A stretch of 64,000 bases of DNA from CAVTQY01 sp963736975 (GTDB lineage: Bacteria; Pseudomonadota; Alphaproteobacteria; Acetobacterales; Acetobacteraceae): the NCBI GenBank assembly GCA_963736975.1, contig CAVTQY010000001.1:2480001-2544000 (forward strand). Direction: 5' to 3'. Numbering within the stretch: position 1 is the stretch's first letter; each line of letters begins with the position of its first letter. The notes below the pieces were generated by a model. The model ran no database searches, had not been told where the DNA came from, and saw only the letters and a program-made list of their open reading frames with translations. The translations under genes and the position numbers were made by a program. Below, piece after piece: positions 57,207 to 64,000 of the stretch.

Positions 57207-57322
57207 AAGTTACTCCGGTTTCGATTGGGACAAATTGCTCCGCAGATTTCTGGAACGATAACGTTATGGAGAATCCCGAGGGTCTGTTGCAGGTGATACG
57301 AGGAGCACTGGAGAGTCTCCAA

Positions 57323-57370
57323 CCTCACCCCGACCCTCTCCGCCCCGGCGGGGGTGGAGAGGGAGGTGAG
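57323..57370. repeat. Dispersed GC-rich palindrome at the MFS gene end
   Basis: CCTCACCCCGACCCTCTCC and GGTGGAGAGGGAGGTGAG form an imperfect hairpin around GCCCCGGCGGGG. It covers the last ~45 bases of the minus-strand MFS gene, so the MFS C-terminus (GSPPSPPPPGRRGSG) is read through the repeat. Confidence 0.7.
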
Positions 57371-58869
57371 CCGATAAGGCGATACGGGCGCGTGCGGAGC
57401 TGCGAGGCAGTGGCGGCGATGACAGCGAAAGCAGCCAGCATCAACAGGACGTCTCCGATCGCCGCCAATAAAGCCTGCTCGCTGGCGGCGACCGTGTGCT
57501 CGCCGACCCCTGTCGCCAGTTGGAGCCGCCATGACAGCACCGAGGATGCCGCCGCCACGCCGAGGCCAGTGCCGAACATGCGCATCAGGTTGAGCAGGCC
57601 GCCGGCCTCGCCTGACTTGTCGGTTGGTGCGGCGCTGACGGTCGCGCTGTTGTTGGGGGCGATAAACACACCGAGCCCGGCGCCGAATACCGCCAATGCG
57701 AGCATCACGCCGGGGAGGCTGCCGGACGTTCCGGTCAGCAACCTGACGAGCGCCAGCACCGCCGCGACGCAGATGGCCATTCCGGCGCCCATTACGAGAC
57801 GCGGATGCCGCTCGTAAAGTGCGCCGCTGAAGGGGGCGACGAGGCCGAGCGCAATCGGGATGATGGTCAGCCGAAGTCCGGCTGCCAGTGGTTGATCGTG
57901 GTAGCCGCGCACGAGGGCGAACGCCATGGCGAAGAACATGCCGTACAGCATTGCATACGACAGGATCGCGGCGATGCAGCCGCCGGAAAAGGCTGGCCGT
58001 CGGAACAGGCTGAGGTCGATCAACGGCGCTGGCGTCGTGCGCTCCCTCCAGACGAAGGCCGCGATCAGCGCCAGCGCCACGCTGACGCAAGCAATCGTCC
58101 AGGCCGACAACAGGCCCCAGGCGTTGCTTTCAGTGATCGCCATCAGCGACGCGATCAGCGCCGGCACCAGCAACAGCGCACCTCGCCCATCGAAGCGACG
58201 ATCCGTGCTCAGATTTGTTGTCTGCGGCACGACCAGCCAGCCGATGACAACGGCCGCGAGCGCGACCGGCACGGTGACCCAGAATATCCACCGCCAACTC
58301 AGGGCACCGAGCAGGAAGCCGCCGAAGGCCGGGCCGACGCTGACGCCGACGGCCTGCGCGGCGGCGAAAATCCCCATTGCCCGTCCCCGCCGGTGCTGGC
58401 CCGCCGCGGTGACCAGGATGACGACGCTGTTGGCACCCAGCATCGCGCCGCCGATACCCTGTCCGACGCGGAATGCGACCAGCCAAAGAAGGCTCGGGGC
58501 GAGACCGCACAATGCCGAGGAGAGTCCAAACAGGCCGAAGCCGAAGAGGTACATCAGCTTGCGCCCGGAAATTTCGGCAATCCGCGCAAACACGGGCAGT
58601 ACGGACGCGAAAGCGAGAACGTAACCGACCGCCACCCAACTCACCATGTTCAGCGGCGCATCGAATTCGTGCTCCAGCACTGGCAGGGCGAGCTGGACGA
58701 TGCTGGCATCGACCTGGCCGACGAACGCGGCGATGCAGGTGGTGCCGACCACAAGCCAGGGATAATACGATCGCCGCACGACAAACCGGGCGGGCGCCGG
58801 TTCGCGGCCGGCGAGTACGATATTGCGAAGTCCATGCGTCCAAGCAAGGGCTGGATGCCGACCGTCCAT
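57325..58869 (-). CDS. MFS transporter, DHA2 family (multidrug-efflux type)
   Basis: 514 residues with 14 likely membrane helices. The DHA2 features are VDASIVQLALPVLEHEF in helix 1, the motif-A region ARIAEISGRKLMYLFGFGLF, FRVGQGIGGAMLGANSVVIL (motif B) and WIFWVTVPVALAAVVIG. It would export drugs or other lipophilic compounds by proton antiport. The C-terminal ~15 residues are encoded by a dispersed palindrome, so the natural C-terminus was probably a little shorter. The 183-base upstream gap to the methyltransferase holds no gene. Confidence 0.88.
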   Translation of the reverse strand: MDGRHPALAWTHGLRNIVLAGREPAPARFVVRRSYYPWLVVGTTCIAAFVGQVDASIVQLALPVLEHEFDAPLNMVSWVAVGYVLAFASVLPVFARIAEISGRKLMYLFGFGLFGLSSALCGLAPSLLWLVAFRVGQGIGGAMLGANSVVILVTAAGQHRRGRAMGIFAAAQAVGVSVGPAFGGFLLGALSWRWIFWVTVPVALAAVVIGWLVVPQTTNLSTDRRFDGRGALLLVPALIASLMAITESNAWGLLSAWTIACVSVALALIAAFVWRERTTPAPLIDLSLFRRPAFSGGCIAAILSYAMLYGMFFAMAFALVRGYHDQPLAAGLRLTIIPIALGLVAPFSGALYERHPRLVMGAGMAICVAAVLALVRLLTGTSGSLPGVMLALAVFGAGLGVFIAPNNSATVSAAPTDKSGEAGGLLNLMRMFGTGLGVAAASSVLSWRLQLATGVGEHTVAASEQALLAAIGDVLLMLAAFAVIAATASQLRTRPYRLIGSPPSPPPPGRRGSG

Positions 58870-59052
58870 ATCCGGGATTTGCCTTGCGAAGATCGGGTAT
58901 CAGGGGTTGCCAGATTGAATCGTTCTTCGTCAACCAGGGACCAACCGGCTAGTCGGTCGACTTTTCGATAGCGCCTACCGTCGCGTCCCAGAAAAGACGT
59001 GGATGGCTGGGACAAGCCCGGCCATGACGGCCAACGGCGGCCATAGGAGGCG

Positions 59053-59886
59053 ATGTCCATGCCGATGACGCGAAGCGAGGCGGCAGCTTGTTGGGAGGCG
59101 AACGCGGAAGTCTGGACGCGGCACGCTCGGGCTGGACTTGATGTTTACCGCGATCGGGTCAACACGCCGGCGTTTCTGGACATGCTGCCGCCAATCGCCG
59201 GACTGTCCGGGCTTGATGTCGGCTGCGGTGAAGGAGGCAACACACGAGAGCTTGCTCGCCGTGGAGCCTGTGTGACGGCGCTCGACATGTCGCCAACCTT
59301 CCTTCGGCATGCATGTGATGCCGAGAGGAAGGAGCCCCTCGGCATCAAATACGTGCACGCCGACGCTGCCTGCATGCCGTTCGCGGCCGCGGCCTTCGAT
59401 TTCGTGACCGCCTTCATGTCGCTGATGGATATGCCGGACCAGGCGGTGGTGCTGTCGGAAGTCCATCGCGTGCTGCGACCGGGCGGCTTCCTACAGTTCT
59501 CCATCCTGCATCCGTGCTTTGTGCCGCCGTACCGGCGCGTGCTGCGGGAGCCGGACGGCACGATGGTGCGTGCAATCGAGATAGGCGGCTACTTCAGCAA
59601 CATAGACGGTCGCGTGGACCGATGGTGGTTCGGCGGCGTCTCCGCTGAGGAGCGCGCACGGATTCCGCCCTTTCAGGAACCACGGTTTCATCGCCCTCTG
59701 AGCATCTGGCTCAATCTGGTCGTGGCGACCGGGTTCATATTGGAACGTCTGGGTGAGCCCTGCGCGGACGAGGCGCTTGCGGCGGCGGTGCCAGCTGTTG
59801 CGGACACTCTGGTGGCGCCGCTTTTCCTGCACGTCCACGCACGCAAGTCAAAGACTGTCAGAAACGGACGCCGACGCCCAGGCTGA
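59053..59886 (+). CDS. Class I SAM-dependent methyltransferase
   Basis: 277 residues. The SAM motif I LSGLDVGCGEGGNTRELARRG and motifs ITALDMSP-type (VTALDMSPTFLRHA) and EVHRVLRPGGFLQFSILHPC are clear. It belongs to the UbiE/Methyltransf_11 group; the acceptor is unknown. ATG 59053 follows a short repeat-like GC stretch. The 3' end overlaps the convergent fadL gene by 29 bases, so the basic tail (RNGRRRPG) may be incidental. Confidence 0.85.
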   Translation: MSMPMTRSEAAACWEANAEVWTRHARAGLDVYRDRVNTPAFLDMLPPIAGLSGLDVGCGEGGNTRELARRGACVTALDMSPTFLRHACDAERKEPLGIKYVHADAACMPFAAAAFDFVTAFMSLMDMPDQAVVLSEVHRVLRPGGFLQFSILHPCFVPPYRRVLREPDGTMVRAIEIGGYFSNIDGRVDRWWFGGVSAEERARIPPFQEPRFHRPLSIWLNLVVATGFILERLGEPCADEALAAAVPAVADTLVAPLFLHVHARKSKTVRNGRRRPG

Positions 59887-61159
59887 TCACGCTCACCCCG
59901 GTGCTGTATTGCCCGACCAGCGTCCCGGCTGTCGGAGCGATGGAGTAGCTGATCGATGAACTGCCGACCCCGAACTCGTGCAGGAAAGCCGAGCGCGCTC
60001 GTACTCGCGGGGTCACATCGTAAGCGAGGCCGACCCCGAGCAGGATCGTGTCCTGATTGGGCAGCCGGGGGCTGCGCGTGCTATTGGTGACCGGGCTCTG
60101 ATCATACCCGACGCCGCCTTGCAGCAGCCATTTCGCCGCCCGGCGCGGGCGGTAATCGACGCCGACCGAGCTCAGCCAGGTGCTGCGGAATTGCAGCGGC
60201 AAGACGCTGGTGATGCCGTTCGTCCCGTTCACGATCAGCGCTTGCAGCACCGACCAGTGCGTCCACTGCAGCGTGGCAAGCGCGGTCACTTCGGGGGTGA
60301 GGTCCCAGGCCGCGCTCAGGGTCAGCACGTCGGGTAAAGTGATGTGTGTGGTGTTGGGGGAACCCAGGAACGCAAGCTGCGCGGCCGTAACGGGGCTGAG
60401 CGCGGCCAGCGCGGGCGGGATGAAGATCGAGGTCGTCCCGTCGATGTATTCTTCCAAGCGCGAGCGGTAATCGACGCCCATCCGGTAGCGGGGCGTCACC
60501 TCCCAGAGCATGCCGAGATGGTAGCCCACGCTTGCCGTGCTGCCGTGCAGATCGACCGCGGGGTCGCCGGTGAACTGCGCGACCGGGCCGATATTGACGG
60601 CGTTGGTCAGCCGAGCGCTGAACACGTCGATAATCGGGCCGCCGCCGATCGAAAGATGCGGGGTGAGCCGGTATGCCACCGCCGGGGCGATCTCGACGTC
60701 GGTGATGGAGGATACCTCGCCCTGGTAACGGCCAACGAAATCGCTTGGATAGGCCGTTTCCAGTCCGAACGGCGCTTCCACCGCGAGGCCGAACTTCAGC
60801 CGTTGCGATGCACTCCAGACCGCCTCGAAGGCCGGCGTGACCGCCGGATGGGCGGCGTTGCCGCCCGAGGAGCCGGGAACCGCCACCCCGGGGGCGAGGA
60901 TGTCCTGTCCGCTGAAACGGGCCGAGGGGAACAGCCCGTTGACGCCGAGATCGATTTCGCTCGCATCCAGCCGGGTCATCGCGGCCGGATTGGTCCAGGC
61001 GGTCCCGGCGTCATCGCCGGTCGCGGCCATGCCGGCGAAGGCGGTGGCCGACCAGTCGGGGTCGCCTGGACGGATCTGGAACCCGTTCGCTCTGACGGGG
61101 GCGGCGCGCAGGAGGGCGGCTACTGCAAGTGCGAAGGCAACGTCGCGAGCAAGGCTCAT
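59858..61159 (-). CDS. Outer-membrane FadL/TodX-family transport protein
   Basis: 433 residues with a signal peptide (MSLARDVAFALAVAALLRAA then PVRANGFQ), and a beta-barrel C-terminus ending VISLGVGVRF with the terminal Phe required for outer-membrane assembly. GDDAGTAWTNPAAMTRLDAS is the FadL N-terminal landmark. It imports fatty acids or hydrophobic aromatics. ATG 61159 is chosen at the signal peptide. It is divergent from the REC/GGDEF/EAL gene. Confidence 0.92.
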   Translation of the reverse strand: MSLARDVAFALAVAALLRAAPVRANGFQIRPGDPDWSATAFAGMAATGDDAGTAWTNPAAMTRLDASEIDLGVNGLFPSARFSGQDILAPGVAVPGSSGGNAAHPAVTPAFEAVWSASQRLKFGLAVEAPFGLETAYPSDFVGRYQGEVSSITDVEIAPAVAYRLTPHLSIGGGPIIDVFSARLTNAVNIGPVAQFTGDPAVDLHGSTASVGYHLGMLWEVTPRYRMGVDYRSRLEEYIDGTTSIFIPPALAALSPVTAAQLAFLGSPNTTHITLPDVLTLSAAWDLTPEVTALATLQWTHWSVLQALIVNGTNGITSVLPLQFRSTWLSSVGVDYRPRRAAKWLLQGGVGYDQSPVTNSTRSPRLPNQDTILLGVGLAYDVTPRVRARSAFLHEFGVGSSSISYSIAPTAGTLVGQYSTGVSVISLGVGVRF

Positions 61160-61319
61160 GGCGTGCGTCCCAGGATCGGCATCGCGCATCGCTATACGAT
61201 GGCTACCCAATTCGCGAGGTTTGGGGGGTTCCTGCTAGGTTGTGGGCAACGAACGGTTGCAAAAAGCGAAGGAAGACGCGAACCTACCCCCGAGCAGTTC
61301 CACGGGGGTGACGAGTACC

Positions 61320-63435
61320 ATGGCGTCGATAGTGATTGTCGACGATTCGGCGGCGAATCTAAAAATTTACGCAAAGCTTGCCGAAACGGTAGGGTCTGGC
61401 GCGAAAGTGTTCACTTTCAGCGAGCCGTGGAAGGCGCTGGCCCATCTCACTGAGGGAACCACCGATCTCGTCGTCACCGATTACAAGATGCCGAAGATGA
61501 CCGGGGCGGAGATGATTTCGGCAAATCCGCAGGCTGCCGAGCGGCGCGGATGTGCCGGTGATTGTAGTCACCGCCTATGATGACAGGGATTTCCGGATCG
61601 AGGCGTTGAGCGCCGGCGCCACCGATTTCCTGCGCAGCCCGGTTGATCACCAGGAATTCCAGACGCGCGTCCGCAACCTGCTGAAGCTCGGCTGTCAGCA
61701 GCGGATGATTCGCGACCGGGCGCTGGCGCTGGAACGCGAGCTGCAGGCAAGCGAGCGCCGGCGCGACCAGTGGCTGCGCGAAAGCCGCCAACAGCTCGCG
61801 CAGGTGATCGACACCGTACCGGCGATGATCAGCGCGACCGACGCGAGCGGGCGCTGCATCTTCGTCAACGCCTATCAGACCTCGGTGCTGGGCGAGCGTG
61901 ATCCCGAGGGGCCCTGCTGCGAGCGGGGCGCGGAACTTGATCGGCTCGTCGTTACCTCGGGGCAATCGATTCCGGGTTTCGAGGAACAGATCATCGATCG
62001 TACCGGCGAGTCGCGCACGTTCATTACCTCCAAGACGTCTCTGCTGGCGGCGGATGGCGAGATCATGGGCGTGCTGACCACCTCGCTGGACATCAGCGAG
62101 CGCAAGCAGGCCGAGGCGCGGCTGCGGTTCCAGGCGCAGCATGATCACCTGACCGCGCTGCCCAATCGCGGCTATATGTATGAGCGGCTGCGCTACGAGC
62201 TGGAGTCCGCGCGCGAGTTGGGGCGTATGTTCGCCCTGCATTTCATCGACCTCGACCGGTTCAAATATGTCAACGACGGGCTCGGCCATCATTGCGGCGA
62301 CCGGCTGCTGCAGCTCGTCGCCGAGCGGTTGCGCAGCGCGACGCGCAGCAACGACGTGGTGGCGCGGCTGGGTGGCGACGAATTCGCGGTGCTGCAGGTC
62401 GATGCCGATAGCGCGGCGGATGCTGAGGTCTTCGCCGACCGGATCAACCGGCTGCTGGTAGAGCCGGTGGTCATCGACGGGCGCGAGATCGCGACCAGCG
62501 CCAGCATCGGGGTGACGCTGTTTCCGCGCGATGGGGCAAGCCCGGAAGAGCTGCTGCAAAATGCCGACCTTGCAATGTACCGGGTTAAGGCCGGCGGACG
62601 CAACGGATTTGAGTTCTTCGCCCCCGAGATGCTGTCCAACGCCCGGCAGGCGATCTGGCTGCAGGGTGCGCTGCATCGGGCGCTCGGCGAGCAGGATTTT
62701 GTGCTGCATTACCAGCCTTTGATCGAGCTCCGCAGCGGACGCCTGGTCGGCGCCGAGGCGCTGCTGCGTTGGCCGCGGGAGGATGGCAGCTTGGCATTGC
62801 CCGCGGATTTCCTGCGTGTCGCGGAAGAGAGCAGCCTGATGCCGCAGATCGACGAATGGGTGCTGCGCGAGGCATGTCGGCAGGGGCGGGACTGGCTCGA
62901 TCGCCTCGAGGTTCCGCTGCGGCTGTCGGTGAATGTTTCGCCGGCGCAGTTTCATAGCAGCAGTTTTTGCGCGCTGCTCGGCAGCGTGCTCGCCGAGACC
63001 GGATTTCCGCCTGCCCTGCTTGAACTAGAGCTTACCGAGGGAACGCTGCTGCAGAGCAGCCGCAGCCTCAGCGCGCAGCTTGAGCTACTGCGCGGCCGCG
63101 GCGTGCGGCTGGCGATCGACGATTTCGGCACCGGTTTCTCTTCGCTGGCGCGGCTGGCCAATCTGCGCGTCGATCGGCTGAAGATCGACCACTCCTTCGT
63201 CAGCCGGCTCGAAGATCCCACCAACATGGCCGTAGTGCGCGCGGTGATCAGCCTCGGCCGCACGCTCAACATCGAAGTGCTGGCGGAAGGGGTCGAAACC
63301 GAGTACCAGCTTCGACAGTTGGCGCAGGCCGGTTGCGACCTTGTGCAAGGATACCATTGCGGCCGTCCTATGGGTGCGGAGCGGTTCGAGCGGTATCTGG
63401 AAGACGGGATGCCGGCGCTCGCCGTCGCGGTGTAG
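61320..63435 (+). pseudogene. REC-PAS-GGDEF-EAL cyclic-di-GMP protein, +1 frameshift in REC
   Basis: Response-regulator with both c-di-GMP-making and -degrading modules. The REC start (MASIVIVDDSAANLKIYAKL, DLVVTDYKMPKMTG with phospho-Asp) breaks after EMISA; the second frame resumes with IRRLPSGADVPVIVVTAYDD. Removing one A from AAA at 61523-61525 gives 704 continuous residues. PAS region DTVPAMISATDASGRCIFVN, GGDEF (RLGGDEFAVLQ, 62371-62385), EAL (GAEALLRW, near 62755), NVSPAQF, DDFGTGFSS and AEGVET are all intact. As drawn, the 3' frame could still be expressed from GTG 61552 without the phosphorylated half. It precedes an RpfC-like sensor by 15 bases. Confidence 0.85.
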
Positions 63436-63450
63436 CGTTCGGACCCGCCG

Positions 63451-64000
63451 ATGACCGATATCGTGCGGACCTGGCGCGTACTGCGGGACCACTGGCGCGC
63501 TAATCCCGGCGAGCATCAGATGATGCTGAACCGCCTGCTTGCCGGGCTGCTGGTACTGTCGTTCAATCGATTCACTGGGGCACCTCTCGGCGGTTGGCCG
63601 CTGGTTTCGGCGGGGATTTATATTGCGCTTGGTTTCCTGCTGGTGGCTCATTCGCTCGTGTTCCCGGGCGGCAATCCGTGGCGGCGAAGCGCGGCCATGC
63701 TGCTCGATCTCGGCGCCATCAGCTACGAAATGCATATCGGCGGGGCTGCCACGGCGTGGCTGTTCCCAGGCTATCTGTGGGTGATCATCGGCAACGGGTT
63801 CCGCTTCGGGCCGAGATTCCTGATCGCCGCCATGCTGCTGTCGATCGGCCTGTTCGGGCTGGTCGCCGGCACTACGGTGTTCTGGGCCGGCCAGGTGCCT
63901 TTGGTGGTGGGCGTGGTGGCGGGGCTGGTGATCCTGCCGCTCTACTCCCTCGCGCTCATTAGGCGGCTGTCGCAGGCGCGCAGACAAGCGGAGCAGGCAA
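63451..64000 (+). CDS. RpfC-like membrane sensor (hybrid histidine kinase N-terminus, 3' partial)
   Basis: The frame from ATG 63451 (MTDIVRTWRVLRDHWRANPG) runs off the right edge. The visible 183 residues hold about five membrane helices with AMLLDLGAISYEMHIGG and YLWVIIGNGFRFGPRFLIAA, closely like the input domain of RpfC-type DSF sensors, then a cytoplasmic linker (RRLSQARRQAEQA). The kinase part would lie outside the window. It sits 15 bases after the c-di-GMP protein stop, so the two are probably one signalling operon. Confidence 0.72.
   Translation, partial: MTDIVRTWRVLRDHWRANPGEHQMMLNRLLAGLLVLSFNRFTGAPLGGWPLVSAGIYIALGFLLVAHSLVFPGGNPWRRSAAMLLDLGAISYEMHIGGAATAWLFPGYLWVIIGNGFRFGPRFLIAAMLLSIGLFGLVAGTTVFWAGQVPLVVGVVAGLVILPLYSLALIRRLSQARRQAEQA

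Noticed and set aside
58985..59045. GC-rich stretch resembling a dispersed repeat (GGACAAGCCCGGCCATGACG)
   Set aside because: Only one full occurrence is visible, with a weak resemblance near 17462-17490, so a repeat cannot be supported from this window.

Overview
The window is high-GC DNA with hopanoid-modification genes, an alphaproteobacterial-style gatCAB operon, sdhE, LVIVD-repeat and GMC-oxidoreductase genes, and many short palindromic intergenic repeats. This suggests an alphaproteobacterium, most likely Acetobacteraceae/Rhodospirillales (inference from gene content, not a database match). No rRNA, tRNA or CRISPR was seen.

Layout. 0-9.3 kb: an aldehyde dehydrogenase (5' end outside the window), an HU-like protein coupled to an MFS transporter, then sdhE-mfd facing recG; mfd and recG each carry one +1 frameshift. 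9.4-17.2 kb: isoprenoid/hopanoid block (hpnH and ispH on the minus strand; ispA, dxs, hpnI, hpnJ on the plus strand): MEP-pathway enzymes supply isoprenoid precursors and the Hpn proteins decorate hopanoids. 17.2-20.5 kb: repeats, then modABC with a divergent short modE and a long palindrome between modA and modE. 20.5-26.5 kb: amine/amide catabolism genes (FAD oxidase broken by a perfect 118-bp triplication, M20 carbamoylase-type amidase, Fe-S/FMN demethylase-type oxidoreductase, decayed 2-hydroxyacid dehydrogenase), then uvrB.

29.4-34.8 kb is the accessory region. An IS1595-family element (30442-32759, 24-bp terminal inverted repeats, 8-bp target duplication TAAAATTC) carries its transposase plus three cargo reading frames, one with an R-x4-H HEPN-like motif. 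It has split a gene that rejoins exactly into a 410-residue frame and shows a PD-(D/E)XK-like pattern. A HigA antitoxin follows, with only a possible relic of its HigB toxin.

34.8-45 kb: a fused HyuA-HyuB/5-oxoprolinase gene with an OPT peptide transporter, LVIVD protein, TauD-type dioxygenase, quinone oxidoreductase, ArsR regulator and double SRPBCC protein. 45-52.4 kb: gatCAB, ruvX, ftsH, a short nagA-like gene and a methyltransferase. 52.4-57.2 kb: a nucleotidyltransferase, a four-copy 32-bp palindrome array, a frameshifted methyltransferase, an O-antigen-ligase-like protein and a GMC oxidoreductase. 57.3-64 kb: MFS exporter, methyltransferase, FadL porin, a REC-PAS-GGDEF-EAL protein with a split REC domain, and the start of an RpfC-like sensor.

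An unusual number of genes carry small indels (mfd, recG, a VC0807-family gene, a methyltransferase, the REC domain, the hydroxyacid dehydrogenase). Most of the single lesions are one extra base, which could be assembly error as well as biology; the findings separate these cases.
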